Counted from the stretch's first letter, positions 35,328 to 44,847 are shown. The stretch is 64,000 bases of DNA from Novosphingobium sp. B1 (GCF_900176395.1 NZ_FWXL01000004.1:207001-271000), one strand, 5' to 3'. Notes: a model not told the origin generated them from the sequence alone. A program made the numbers and translations.

Positions 35328-36350
35328 TCAGGCCGCCTTGCTGAAGGCGTGACGGGCGATTGACCCCAGCGGCGCAATGATGCGCGCAGCCCCGAGGTTT
35401 ATCGCCGCGCGCGGCATTCCGAACACGGTGCAGGTTGCCTCGTCCTGCGCGATCGTGCGTGCGCCCGCCTGGGCCATGGCCAGCAGACCCTGTGCGCCGT
35501 CTGCGCCCATGCCGGTCAGCAGGATACCGACCGAACGCGCACCGACCGCCGCCTCGGCAACCGAGGCGAACAGCACGTCCACGCTTGGCAGGTGGCCCGA
35601 TACCGGCGCTCCCGCGCGCAGCTTGCAGTGCAGCGTGTTCGAACCACCCAGCGAGAGGTGGCGATCATCGCCTGGCGCAAGGTAGACGTGGCCGTCCTTC
35701 AGCGGCAGGTCCGGCTCGGCCAGAAGGATGCGCGGCGGACAGCTCTGATCCAGCGTGCGCGCAACGGCCGGCGCGAAGCGGGCGTTGATGTGCTGCACGA
35801 TAAGGGTTGGCGGGCAGTCGGCAGGGAAGCCGGCAAGAACGGTCTGCAGCGCCTCGACCCCGCCGGTGGACGAGCCGATGGCAATGAGCGCGGGCCGATC
35901 GGCAAGCGTGCTGCGCGCTTCCTGGGCAACGCGGGCCGTGGCCGGCGTACGCGCGGTGAAGCGCACCTTGGCCGCCTCGCGAATCATCGTCGCCAGCCGG
36001 CCAGCATCATCGAGCCCGGTGCCGCCGCCCGACTTGGCGTAGCAATCGACGGCGCCCAGAGCCAGCGCGCGGGCAGTGGTATCGTTGCCTTCCTGCGTCG
36101 AACCGGAGACGATGATCACCGGTGTCGGGCGCAATTCCATGATCTTGGCGAGGAAATCGAGCCCGTTCATGCCGGGCATCTCGACATCGAGAGTGACGAC
36201 GTCGGGATCGAGCTCGCGGATCATCTGCCGCCCTTCGGCCGCATTGGCGGCCGCGGCGACGACCTCGATGTCCGGCTCCTTGCCGAGCCGGTTCATCAGG
36301 ATCGCGCGCATGGTGGGCGAATCCTCGACGATGACGACGCGAATGGTCAT
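35328..36350 (-). CDS. cheB: Chemotaxis protein-glutamate methylesterase CheB
   Basis: The 340-residue protein has a receiver domain with phospho-acceptor Asp55 (TLDVEMPGMNG) and a C-terminal methylesterase domain. The catalytic triad is complete: Ser161 in IGSSTGG, His187 in IVQHINARF, and the Asp in LLTGMGADGA. It removes methyl groups from receptor glutamates when phosphorylated by CheA. It overlaps cheR by 4 bp. It serves as the intact reference against which the altered paralogue at 39912 can be compared. Confidence 0.97.
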   Translation of the reverse strand: MTIRVVIVEDSPTMRAILMNRLGKEPDIEVVAAAANAAEGRQMIRELDPDVVTLDVEMPGMNGLDFLAKIMELRPTPVIIVSGSTQEGNDTTARALALGAVDCYAKSGGGTGLDDAGRLATMIREAAKVRFTARTPATARVAQEARSTLADRPALIAIGSSTGGVEALQTVLAGFPADCPPTLIVQHINARFAPAVARTLDQSCPPRILLAEPDLPLKDGHVYLAPGDDRHLSLGGSNTLHCKLRAGAPVSGHLPSVDVLFASVAEAAVGARSVGILLTGMGADGAQGLLAMAQAGARTIAQDEATCTVFGMPRAAINLGAARIIAPLGSIARHAFSKAA

Positions 36351-37216
36351 GCAGCCCTCTTTCTGTAGATTGTCGGCCCCATCGACACGAGATGCTCCAG
36401 CGCAGGTCCGGTCACGCGTTCGGAATGGCCGATGTAGAGCCAGCCTCCCGGCACGAGCTTTTCGGCGAAGCGCTGGATCAGGCGCTCCTTGGTGGGGTTG
36501 TCGAAGTAGATCATGACGTTACGGCAGAAGATCACATCGAACTGCCCCTGCATCGGCCAATCACCCAGGAGATTGAGCGAGCGGAAGCGCGCAAGTTGCT
36601 GCACCTCGGGAGCAATTGTCGCCTCATCGCCCGAGACGCGCGTCCAGAGCCGGCGCAGGGGTTCCGGGACGGCCTTGACATCCTCGGCGCGGTAGGTCGC
36701 GGCGCGGGCCTTGGCGAGTGCGTGGGTGGCGATATCGCTGGCCAGCAAGCGCACGTCCCGCCGCGCGATGTTGCTGCCTGCCGAAGCATCATCCCCGAGC
36801 AGGGTCATCAGCAGCGACCAGGTCTCTTCCCCGCTCGAACATCCCGCCGACCATAGCCGGACCTTGCCGCCGCCGTGCAGTCGCTGGACGAAACCCGGGC
36901 GGACGTCGCTTTCGAAATGCTCGAAGTGATGGGCCTCGCGGTAGAAGAAGGTGTGGTTGGTCGTCAGCGCGCAGATCGCCTTCTGCCTTTCGGCGGCGTC
37001 TTCGCGAATGCGCAGGACATAGGAGCCGAACGTGGCACAGCCCGAGTTGCGCACCAGTGGCGCCAGCCGCGAATAGACAAGCATGGCCTTGCCGGTCGGC
37101 AGGACAATGCCGGCCTCCGCATGGGCGATTTCGGAAATCGCGCGGAAGTCCGCTTCGTCGAACACACCGGGGCTGACCCCGGGCATCGAGGCGTCAAGGA
37201 CGTCGAGCAGACTCAT
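36347..37216 (-). CDS. cheR: Chemotaxis protein methyltransferase CheR
   Basis: A 289-residue protein with the CheR layout: a helical N-terminal domain and a SAM-binding domain, including the motif LWSAGCSSGEETWSL near residue 120, and FDVIFCRNVMIYFD near residue 222. It methylates glutamate residues on chemoreceptors. It overlaps both cheA and cheB by 4 bp, so translation is coupled across the operon. Confidence 0.97.
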   Translation of the reverse strand: MSLLDVLDASMPGVSPGVFDEADFRAISEIAHAEAGIVLPTGKAMLVYSRLAPLVRNSGCATFGSYVLRIREDAAERQKAICALTTNHTFFYREAHHFEHFESDVRPGFVQRLHGGGKVRLWSAGCSSGEETWSLLMTLLGDDASAGSNIARRDVRLLASDIATHALAKARAATYRAEDVKAVPEPLRRLWTRVSGDEATIAPEVQQLARFRSLNLLGDWPMQGQFDVIFCRNVMIYFDNPTKERLIQRFAEKLVPGGWLYIGHSERVTGPALEHLVSMGPTIYRKRAA

Positions 37217-39447
37217 GCCGCCTCGGCGATGGCATGAGAGGCGCCTTGCGGGGCAACCGAGCCAGGCGAGGACAGGCTGCGCGAGACGAGGCTGTCGACA
37301 TCGACGATCAGGGCAACGCGCCCATCACCAAGGATGGTGGCACCGGCCACGCCTTCGACCGAGCGATAGTGCGTGTCGAGGCTCTTGATGACGACCTGGC
37401 GCTGATCGCAGATCGCATCGACCATCAGTGCGGCCCTGCCTGCGCCTTCGGTCTCGACCACGATCAGCACGCCTTCGCGCGGATCGACCACGGCATCCTG
37501 CGCGCCGACGGCGAGGCACAGCGGGATGACCGGTATGAACCGCCCGCGCACATTGATCATGCAGCGATTGGCGCCCAGCCCCTGCACCTCGTGCGGCTCT
37601 GGGCGGAGGCTTTCGACGACGTTGGCGAGCGGGACGACAAGGGTCTGGTCCCCGACGTTGACAACCATGCCATCGGAGATCGCCAGCGTCAGCGGCAGCG
37701 TGAGCGTGAAGGTGGTGCCCTTGCCCGGCTCGGATTCGATGGTGATGCGCCCGCCGAGATCCTTCACGTTTTGGCGGACCACGTCCATGCCGACCCCGCG
37801 GCCCGAGACGTTGGTGACCTGTGCGGCGGTGGAGAACCCAGGCGCGAAGATCAGAAGGTCGATCTCTTCCTTCGACAACACGGCATCGGCGGCGATCAGG
37901 CCCTTTTCCACGGCCTTGGCGAAAACGCGCTCACGGTCGATGCCCTTGCCGTCATCGGCGATGCGGATGAGAATGCGGCCCGAACGATGCTCGGCCGAAA
38001 GAGTCAGCGTGCCCTCGGCGGTCTTGCCGGCAGCGATGCGTTCGTCGGCAGGCTCGATGCCGTGGTCGACGGCATTGCGGATGAGGTGGGTCAGCGGCTC
38101 CCCGAGACGCTCGATCACGGTCTTGTCTAGTTCGGTGCTTTCACCCGAAACCTCGAGGCGGACGTGCTTGCCGGTCGAGGCGGCAAGTTCGCGCAGGATG
38201 CGGGGCACGCGGCTGAACACCGAGCCGATCGGCTGGGCGCGTATGGCCATCGCCGATTCCTGGATATCGCGGGTCAGACCCTCGATCATCGCCATTTCCT
38301 CGGCGACGGCCAGCCCCTGGCCGGCGAGGCGCTGGGCCATCATGGCCTGAGCGATGACGAGTTCGCCGACAGCATCGATCAGCTTGTCGAGCTTGCCCAG
38401 TTCAATGCGGATCGACTGCCCGGGGGCAGGCGGTGCAGGCGGTGCCGAGCCATTTGCTGCGCCACGCGATGCTACATCGTCTGCCGCAACGGGCATGCTT
38501 GCAGGGGCTTTTGCGGCAGCGGCAGGTTCGACGGCAGACACGCTGGCAGGAGCGGCCGGGCTTGGCGCTGCGGCAGGGGCCTGGGGCGGCTCGGGATGCT
38601 GCACCGGCGGCATTTCCCCATCGGGACCGAAGGCAAGCGAGCAATCGTCGCCAACGAAATCGAAGATGTCGCGCACGGCGCTTTCATCGACGCTGGCAGG
38701 AAATGCGAAGGTCCAGCCCAGGTAGCCGGTGCCGGTGTCGAAGGAATCGAGCGGCGGGATCGAGGAGACGTCACACAGCGTGCAAGTACCGCCAAGATCA
38801 CTCATCTCGCGCAGCATGAGCAGCGGTTCGCTGCCGTTGCGCATGGCGCCGGCATGGGGTCTCACGCGGACCTGCCAGCGTGCTTCGGGCGCCGCAGCCT
38901 CGGCGTCTTCTGCCGGGGCAATCTCGCCGGAAATATCGTCGAGCAAGGCGTCGAGATCAAAATCGAGGTCGAAATCGTCGGCCTCCGGCGCGACCGCTTC
39001 GACGGCTGGTGCGGTGGCTGCGGGCAATTCAGCGGGAGCGGCCGGCGCAGCAGATGCCGCAGAGCCGGCATTCGCGGCCATGGCTGCCGTCAGCTCAGCC
39101 TGCAGCGCGCTGTCTTCAGGCGGTTCGCTGCCGTCCCGCGCGGCGGTGACGTGATCGCTTAGGGTATCGAGCGCGCGCAGCATCAGGTCGGTCAGCGGCT
39201 CGGTAATGGGTACTGTCCCATCGCGCACGTCGGACAGCAGCGTCTCGAACGTGTGCGTGAAGCCCTGAAGCGCCACGTAACCAAACGCACCGGCACCACC
39301 CTTGATCGAGTGGACGCCGCGGAAGACCGCGTTGACGGTGTCGCTGTCCTGCGTTCCTTCGCGGCATGCGACAAGACCCTGTTCTGCCGCACCAAGCGAT
39401 TCCTCGCATTCGGCAAAGAAGATGGCCTGGATTTCTTCAGCGGTCAT
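37213..39447 (-). CDS. cheA: Chemotaxis histidine kinase CheA
   Basis: A 744-residue kinase. The HPt domain at the N-terminus carries the phospho-acceptor His46 in VHSIKGGAGAFG. A low-complexity Ala/Pro-rich linker and an acidic DFDLDFDLDALLDD patch follow. The dimerisation domain, the HATPase domain (HLIRNAVDHGIEP and ADDGKGIDRE) and a C-terminal CheW-like domain then follow. It passes phosphate to CheY and CheB. Its ATG overlaps the stop of the STAS gene by 4 bp. Confidence 0.97.
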   Translation of the reverse strand: MTAEEIQAIFFAECEESLGAAEQGLVACREGTQDSDTVNAVFRGVHSIKGGAGAFGYVALQGFTHTFETLLSDVRDGTVPITEPLTDLMLRALDTLSDHVTAARDGSEPPEDSALQAELTAAMAANAGSAASAAPAAPAELPAATAPAVEAVAPEADDFDLDFDLDALLDDISGEIAPAEDAEAAAPEARWQVRVRPHAGAMRNGSEPLLMLREMSDLGGTCTLCDVSSIPPLDSFDTGTGYLGWTFAFPASVDESAVRDIFDFVGDDCSLAFGPDGEMPPVQHPEPPQAPAAAPSPAAPASVSAVEPAAAAKAPASMPVAADDVASRGAANGSAPPAPPAPGQSIRIELGKLDKLIDAVGELVIAQAMMAQRLAGQGLAVAEEMAMIEGLTRDIQESAMAIRAQPIGSVFSRVPRILRELAASTGKHVRLEVSGESTELDKTVIERLGEPLTHLIRNAVDHGIEPADERIAAGKTAEGTLTLSAEHRSGRILIRIADDGKGIDRERVFAKAVEKGLIAADAVLSKEEIDLLIFAPGFSTAAQVTNVSGRGVGMDVVRQNVKDLGGRITIESEPGKGTTFTLTLPLTLAISDGMVVNVGDQTLVVPLANVVESLRPEPHEVQGLGANRCMINVRGRFIPVIPLCLAVGAQDAVVDPREGVLIVVETEGAGRAALMVDAICDQRQVVIKSLDTHYRSVEGVAGATILGDGRVALIVDVDSLVSRSLSSPGSVAPQGASHAIAEAA

Positions 39448-39704
39448 GCCAGCACTCCGGAGAACAATTCGTCGGAAAGGCCTGTGAGCCTGGCGATTTC
39501 CTCGAGCTCACGCGAAGGGGCGATGACTGCGCCCTCGGCTGTCTGGCGTGCGCTGATGAGCAATTGCAGCATGGCTTGCCCGATCTGGCGGCACTCGCGC
39601 GCATCGATCTGCAACGGACCTGATCCGAGCGATGCGATCATTTCGGGCAGCAACGCCTCGGCGGCGGCGCGATCGCATCTGGCTGGCAAGATGATCGAGG
39701 ACAT
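39444..39704 (-). CDS. STAS-domain protein at the head of the che operon
   Basis: An 86-residue single-domain protein of the STAS fold (sulfate transporter and anti-sigma antagonist). The usual phospho-acceptor motif DSSGL is replaced: IDARECRQIGQAML in that region has no Ser, so regulation by phosphorylation of the classic Ser is unlikely. The ATG at 39704 lies after a GGAGGAAGC stretch; a longer start adds an improbable leader. It overlaps cheA by 4 bp. STAS proteins in che operons are known in other bacteria; here it probably partners CheA. Confidence 0.8.
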   Translation of the reverse strand: MSSIILPARCDRAAAEALLPEMIASLGSGPLQIDARECRQIGQAMLQLLISARQTAEGAVIAPSRELEEIARLTGLSDELFSGVLA

Positions 39705-39911
39705 GAAGCTGCGCTTCCTCCGGCTGGACTGCCCGCGCCCCGAGAATCGGTGTGCGAGTGCTATTGCTGTCGGAGTAGACGAGGAGGGGCAAAGGCTGGC
39801 TTTCCCGCCGGATAGGGTGAGATACGTAAGGCAGGACACATGAATTGATCGGCCCTTCGCGCGTAACAGGAGGACACGGCGCAAGCCGCAAGTTCAAGAG
39901 GTTACTGCGAC

Positions 39912-40940
39912 ATGCATGAAGCACGCGTTCTGGTTGTCGATGATTCTGCGGCCATGCGGGCCCTGTTCTCCGACATCCTCGATCAGTCCAAGAACGTTAC
40001 GGTGATCGGCGCCGCGGCCAACGCTGCAGAAGCACGCGAGCAGATCAAGGAACTGCGTCCGAACGTGGTGACGCTCGATGTTGAAATGCCGGGCATGAGC
40101 GGCATCGAATTCCTCGAGGAGATCATGGGTTCCAATCCGATCCCGGTCGTCATGCTATCAAGCCTGACGCAGGCGGGGACGGAAACTTCGCTGAAGGCCT
40201 ATGCTCTCGGCGCGGTCGAATGCTTTCCCAAGCCGCTGAAGGCAACGCCCGAGCAGTTCAGCAAGTCCGTGGGCAAGCTGGGCAAGATCGTGCTGGCCGC
40301 AGCCAACAGCAACGTGAAGGATCGCAAGGCACCGCGCGAACGCAAGGTCGCCGAGACGACCTTCGAGTGGAACGGCCATATCCTGGCACTGTCGGCTTCG
40401 ATGGGCGGGATCGACGCGCTGACGCAGCTGCTTGACGATTTTCCCGAGAAGTGCCCGCCGACGGTCGTTGCCCTCAATGCCGAACCGGGCATCGTCGAGA
40501 CATTCATCAAGCGCATGGATGGCGAGCTCAAATGCGCGGTCAAGGCGGCCAAGGATGGCACGCCGCTGACGCCAGGCACGATTCACATCGGTTACGATCC
40601 GGACCGCCACATGGTGATCGAGCCTGGCAGCCCTGCGAAGCTGCGTCTCATCGATCGCGATCCGGTGGACGGCATGCGCCCTTCGGCCAACCTGCTGTTC
40701 GGATCCATCGCACGCGGCGCAGTCCCGGCGGCTGCGGCAGTGCTGACCGGTATGGGTGCCGACGGTGCCAAGGGGCTCAAGCTGATGCGGGACCAGGGCT
40801 GCAAGACCTTTGCCCAGGACCGCAAGAGCGCGCTGGTTGCCGAAGCACCGACAGCCGCGATCGAAGCGGGTGCCGCCGAACAGGAAGTGCCGCTCGACGA
40901 CCTGGGTACGGCCCTCATCGCCTGTTGCAATATCGGTTGA
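39912..40940 (+). CDS. CheB-like response regulator with a degenerate methylesterase site
   Basis: The 342-residue protein has a good receiver domain: DDS at 10-12, Asp56 in TLDVEMPGMSG, and Lys107 in FPKPLK. The C-terminal domain aligns with CheB: Ser163 in ALSASMGG and Asp in TGMGADGAKG remain. The catalytic His segment, IVQHINA in the neighbouring CheB, is shortened to VVALNA here, so the His is missing. It is transcribed away from the che operon, 207 bp from it, with a terminator downstream. It is likely a non-esterase regulatory paralogue. Confidence 0.85.
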   Translation: MHEARVLVVDDSAAMRALFSDILDQSKNVTVIGAAANAAEAREQIKELRPNVVTLDVEMPGMSGIEFLEEIMGSNPIPVVMLSSLTQAGTETSLKAYALGAVECFPKPLKATPEQFSKSVGKLGKIVLAAANSNVKDRKAPRERKVAETTFEWNGHILALSASMGGIDALTQLLDDFPEKCPPTVVALNAEPGIVETFIKRMDGELKCAVKAAKDGTPLTPGTIHIGYDPDRHMVIEPGSPAKLRLIDRDPVDGMRPSANLLFGSIARGAVPAAAAVLTGMGADGAKGLKLMRDQGCKTFAQDRKSALVAEAPTAAIEAGAAEQEVPLDDLGTALIACCNIG

Positions 40941-40990
40941 CCCCTAAGGGCTTGCTGCGCTGGTCAGTCCCCTCCGGCGCGGCAAAAAGC

Positions 40991-41023
40991 AGAGCCCGGA
41001 ACCGCAAACCGGTTCCGGGCTCT
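40991..41023. terminator. Bidirectional hairpin terminator between convergent genes
   Basis: A 14-bp perfect stem (AGAGCCCGGAACCG with CGGTTCCGGGCTCT) and a 5-base loop. On the minus strand it is followed by a CTTTTTG stretch, a good U-tract for ending the long flagellar operon after fliS. On the plus strand the downstream bases are less U-rich, so termination of the CheB-like transcript may be weaker. Confidence 0.9.
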
Positions 41024-41048
41024 TGTCATTGGCGGGCCATCGGAAGGA

Positions 41049-41435
41049 TCAGCCTGCAATGCTGTGCATCATCGCTTCGCGGATCTCGGTGAAGTCCTGC
41101 CGGATCACGGCCAGCTTGTCCGCATCGAACCGCGTCACGCAATCGAGCACGGCATTTCGCGCCGACTGGTAAAGCTGGACGAGCGCGCCCGCTGTGGGGT
41201 TGGACATGTCGACGCCCATCTGCAGCGCGGTAAGTGCGGAAACGGCGCGGGTAAGGGCAGCGCTTTTCGCCTGATTGTCGGCGCGGTGCTGGGCGTGGAT
41301 GGCCCGCCCGATCGAGCCGATGACCTGTTCTAGGCACAGGTCGACAAGCTGGCGAGAATCCGCGCCGCGGACCCGCGCATCGAAATCAACGCGGCGGTAG
41401 GCTTCGGACGGGTCATTGCGGTGATGATGCAGCAT
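41049..41435 (-). CDS. fliS: Flagellin export chaperone FliS
   Basis: A 128-residue all-helical protein with the FliS pattern (PSEAYRRVDFDARV at the start, LVQLYQSARNAVLD later). FliS binds the C-terminus of flagellin in the cytosol and prevents premature assembly. The ATG at 41435 follows the fliD stop by one base. It is the last gene of the long flagellar operon, ahead of the terminator at 40991. Confidence 0.93.
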   Translation of the reverse strand: MLHHHRNDPSEAYRRVDFDARVRGADSRQLVDLCLEQVIGSIGRAIHAQHRADNQAKSAALTRAVSALTALQMGVDMSNPTAGALVQLYQSARNAVLDCVTRFDADKLAVIRQDFTEIREAMMHSIAG

Positions 41436-41436
41436 A

Positions 41437-42879
41437 TCAGTTATTGCTCGAAGCGTTCCAGGCACTGATTTGTGCCTTCAGGAACGAGAGTGTGGATTGG
41501 GATCCGCTGACGCGGGTGTCCATCGCCGCGAAACGCGTGACGAGTTGCTGGCGCAGGGCTTCCTGCTTTTCTGCAAAGGCGGCGGAACGCTCTGCCAGCG
41601 TCTTCTGCAGGGCCGTATTGCGCGTGATTGAACTACCCAGCGAGATGCCGGTCGTTGAACTGGCATTGCGCGCGACCTTGTCGATCGTTGCAAAAACGCC
41701 GAAAATTCCTGTTGTCCACATTGCCCCGGCTTCCTGCGGCGAAGTCTTGAGTGTCTGGTTCAGGCGATCCGTATCAAGGCTGAACGTACCGTCGCGCTCG
41801 GTCTTCAGCCCCAGATCTGCCAGGGTTGCCGGAGCGCCGGGTGCCGCATTGATCATGATCCTCTGGCCCGCGAGCGACATCAGCGCAGTCCGCAGTGCGC
41901 GGGCACCGGGATCGTTGTTCAGCTCGCCCGTATCCTTGTTCATGGCCTGATTGAGCTGCTGTGCAACCTCGTTCAGCGCGTCCTTGAGGTCGCTCATTGC
42001 CGTGGCAATGCCGGACGATGGATCGCTGAAGCTGATCGTTGCCGGATTGCCGACGTTCGTTGCCGTCAGCTTGAGGTTCAGGCCGGCGACCGCGTCATTG
42101 ATCGTGTTGCTCGTTCCCGAATAGGCAACGCCGTCGAGCATGTAGGCGGCATCGGTTGCGGTCGATTTAAGCTGGGTGGTGTTCGTCGCCGGAGTCCACG
42201 CAAGGTCCGAAAGCGCCTCTCCGCCCACCGCAGGCGTGGCTTCGATGATGAAGCCGCTGTTGGCGCCCTCCTTGCCCTTGATCACCAGTTGCGCTCCGGC
42301 AGAACCGTTGGCGACATAGGCCGATACGCCAGCGCCCGAAGCGTTGATGGCGGTGGCTACATCGGCAAGCGTCGCTCCGGCGGGGACGGTTATATCGACC
42401 GCATCCTGCGCAGCATCCGCAGTGAACGCACCGCCCGAAACGGTGCCGAAGCGCAGCGTCAACGTGCCCTCGCCCACGGGAGAGGTCGAAGAAGCGAAAG
42501 CGGGCAGCACCAGCTTTTGCGCATTGGCGAGGGAAGTCACTTCCAGGCTGTAGGTGCCCTTGCCGCTCAGAGTGCCCTTGCTGACCGTAGCGACGCTGGC
42601 GTTCGAGATCGAGGGCTTGACCGCGAGATCGCCCGTGCGGATCAGCGAACCGATCGAGGTGGCCAGGGTACTCATCAGCGACTTGAGATTGGACGCGCTC
42701 GAGATTTGTGCCGTCAGCTTGTCGGTCTTTGCCGAGAGCTGGTCGATCCGCGTTGCGAATTGGGCAGCCGCGAGCTGTTCGGCAAGCTGCGCGGTATTGA
42801 TGCCGCTGCCGCCGCCCAGCGCCGAGACGATCTGTGCGGTGGCCGAGGTCGATGACGTCGAGGAGGTGGTGGTTGCCAT
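41437..42879 (-). CDS. fliD: Flagellar filament cap protein FliD
   Basis: A 480-residue protein. The N-terminal coil (GSGINTAQLAEQLAAAQFATRI) and the C-terminal coil, each amphipathic, flank a Ser/Thr-rich middle of Ig-like domains, as in FliD. It caps the growing filament and folds flagellin at the tip. It lies between flhB (5-bp gap) and fliS (1-bp gap) in the operon. Confidence 0.95.
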   Translation of the reverse strand: MATTTSSTSSTSATAQIVSALGGGSGINTAQLAEQLAAAQFATRIDQLSAKTDKLTAQISSASNLKSLMSTLATSIGSLIRTGDLAVKPSISNASVATVSKGTLSGKGTYSLEVTSLANAQKLVLPAFASSTSPVGEGTLTLRFGTVSGGAFTADAAQDAVDITVPAGATLADVATAINASGAGVSAYVANGSAGAQLVIKGKEGANSGFIIEATPAVGGEALSDLAWTPATNTTQLKSTATDAAYMLDGVAYSGTSNTINDAVAGLNLKLTATNVGNPATISFSDPSSGIATAMSDLKDALNEVAQQLNQAMNKDTGELNNDPGARALRTALMSLAGQRIMINAAPGAPATLADLGLKTERDGTFSLDTDRLNQTLKTSPQEAGAMWTTGIFGVFATIDKVARNASSTTGISLGSSITRNTALQKTLAERSAAFAEKQEALRQQLVTRFAAMDTRVSGSQSTLSFLKAQISAWNASSNN

Positions 42880-42884
42880 GAGAC

Positions 42885-44048
42885 TTAGGACGGCCGCGCC
42901 GATGCGGTCTTAAGGTCAACCACCGCTTCGGGACGTCCTTCTGCGTCGAACCGCATGTGGATCGGCAGATCGATCGCCGGCAGTTGCACATTGTCGCCGC
43001 GCTTCAGCGAAAGAACGAAGGCTAGGACCGAGGCCACGGCGGCGTAGAGGTCCTCACGGATCATCTGGTTTTCGCGCGTCGTGAAATAGACCGAACGGGC
43101 AAGCGGCGGCATTTCTATGGTCGGTATGCCGCGCTCTGCGGCCAGTTCGCGCATCGCGAGCGCCTTTTCGCCGCGCCCCTTGGCGAGCACGACAGGTGCC
43201 GGCGCGAGTTCGGGATCGTAGACCATGGCGACGGAAAAGTGCGTCGGGTTGGTGATGACGAACTGCGCCTTGGCCATGGCCTGCTGCATCGCGCCCATTG
43301 CAAACTGGCGCTGCTTGTTGCGAATGGCGGCCTTCTTCTCGGGCGAGCCTTCGGCTTCCTTGTGCTCGTCCTTGATCTCCTGCAGCGTCATGCGCAGGCG
43401 AAGATAGCGGCGTACCCACTGGATGGGGAAATCGAGCAGCGCGATCACGAGCAGGCCGGCAGACAGCGCAAAGGCGAGCGAGGTGATCGTGTCCCAGGCT
43501 GTGACGAGCTGGCCGTGGATGTCGCCCTGCCCCAGACCCACAAGGTCGGAGAGCCTGCCCGAAGCCCACGACCAGGCAATGAAGCCTAGCAGGATGAGCT
43601 TGGCGAGGCCCTTGCCCAGTTCAACCCAGCCCTGCGGCCCGAACATGCGCTTGAGACCCGACAGCGGATTGATGCGCGAGGCCTTGGGGGCAAGGTTCGA
43701 AGGAATCCAGCGACCGTCGGACAGGCCGATCTGCGAAAATACCGAGGCCGCCAGCACCATGAGGCCCAGCAGGAATACAGGCGGCAGGACGGCGATCATC
43801 GCACCGGTCAGCAGCTTGGCGGGGGCAAAGTCCTCGATCGCGGCGCGGTCCAGCGTGAACGAGGCGCGTAGCGTGTCCTGCAGCGCGTCCATCATCCACG
43901 GACCCGCAAACTTGAGCCAGAGCGCACCGACCAGCACGCCGACGGCAGTGGCGAGATCCTTGGAGCGCAAGACATCGCCGTTCTTGGCGGCATCCTTCTT
44001 GCGCTTCTCTGTCGGGGCAAAGGACTTTTCGCCTTCCTGCTCGGCCAT
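42885..44048 (-). CDS. flhB: Flagellar export switch protein FlhB
   Basis: A 387-residue inner-membrane component of the type III export gate. Four membrane helices lie within about residues 33-205. The self-cleavage motif is intact: NPTH at residues 267-270 in FVITNPTHFSV. Cleavage switches export from hook to filament proteins. It follows fliR by 12 bp. The partner flhA is not in this window. Confidence 0.97.
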   Translation of the reverse strand: MAEQEGEKSFAPTEKRKKDAAKNGDVLRSKDLATAVGVLVGALWLKFAGPWMMDALQDTLRASFTLDRAAIEDFAPAKLLTGAMIAVLPPVFLLGLMVLAASVFSQIGLSDGRWIPSNLAPKASRINPLSGLKRMFGPQGWVELGKGLAKLILLGFIAWSWASGRLSDLVGLGQGDIHGQLVTAWDTITSLAFALSAGLLVIALLDFPIQWVRRYLRLRMTLQEIKDEHKEAEGSPEKKAAIRNKQRQFAMGAMQQAMAKAQFVITNPTHFSVAMVYDPELAPAPVVLAKGRGEKALAMRELAAERGIPTIEMPPLARSVYFTTRENQMIREDLYAAVASVLAFVLSLKRGDNVQLPAIDLPIHMRFDAEGRPEAVVDLKTASARPS

Positions 44049-44060
44049 CGCGCGCCTCCC

Positions 44061-44843
44061 CTACTTTGCGACCAGCGCGGTGGCATGGCCGACCGCCGTG
44101 GCGGAGATATCGACCATCACGTCGGTCAGCATCGGTGCGGCGGCGATCATCGCGGCAAGGCCGGCGAGCACGCCCGCCGGCAGGCCGAGCGAGAAGAGGT
44201 TGAGGCTGGGCGCCGAGCGGCTGATGATGCCGGTGGTCACCTGCACCAGCAGCAGGATCAGCGTGACCGGCAGCGCGATCAGCAGCGCGGTGACGAACAT
44301 CTGCCCGGCGAACTGGGCGATCAGGTCCATGCGCCCGGCAGCAAGCCAGGGCGTGCCCGGTGGAAAGGTGCGATAGCTTTCGACCAGCAGTGCGATCCAG
44401 TTGAGGTGGGCGCCAGTGCCAAGGAAGATCACGGTGAGCACGACCGCGAAGTACTGCCCCATGGCGGGCGAGTGCGCGCCGCTGACCGGGTCTGCCGTGG
44501 TGGCGATGGACATGCCCATGCCACCGCCGATGATTTCGGCGGCGAGCGTCGGCGCGGCGAAGGACAGTTGCAGCGCAAAGCCCATGGCAAGGCCGATCAG
44601 GACTTCGTTGGCAGCGGACAGCAGCCCGGTGATCGAGAGCAGCGCGGTCGGCGCCTCGACCGGGGTCCAGCCGCAGACCAGCATGGCAATCGCCGCCGAG
44701 GCAACGATGCGGATCTGGTAGGGAACGGTGCCGGTTCCGAACAACGGCGCGGCAAACATGGCCGCGGCAATGCGCGTCATCACGAACATCCAGCGCCAGA
44801 AGTCCGCCTCGAGCGCGCCAAAACCGAAGTTCAGTTGCAGCAC
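44061..44843 (-). CDS. fliR: Flagellar export protein FliR
   Basis: A 260-residue, highly hydrophobic protein with about six predicted membrane helices and the FliR pattern near the N-terminus (FMTRIAAAMFAAPLF-like). It is part of the FliPQR export gate. The start is GTG at 44843 beginning LQLNFGFGALE. It is 4 bp from the fliQ stop. Confidence 0.93.
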   Translation of the reverse strand: MLQLNFGFGALEADFWRWMFVMTRIAAAMFAAPLFGTGTVPYQIRIVASAAIAMLVCGWTPVEAPTALLSITGLLSAANEVLIGLAMGFALQLSFAAPTLAAEIIGGGMGMSIATTADPVSGAHSPAMGQYFAVVLTVIFLGTGAHLNWIALLVESYRTFPPGTPWLAAGRMDLIAQFAGQMFVTALLIALPVTLILLLVQVTTGIISRSAPSLNLFSLGLPAGVLAGLAAMIAAAPMLTDVMVDISATAVGHATALVAK

Positions 44844-44847
44844 GGTG

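Noticed and set aside
33878..35344. 488-codon plus-strand frame opposite cheW, cheY and cheD
   Set aside because: The opposite strand has motif-supported genes; this frame has no recognised domain and a composition typical of antisense frames.
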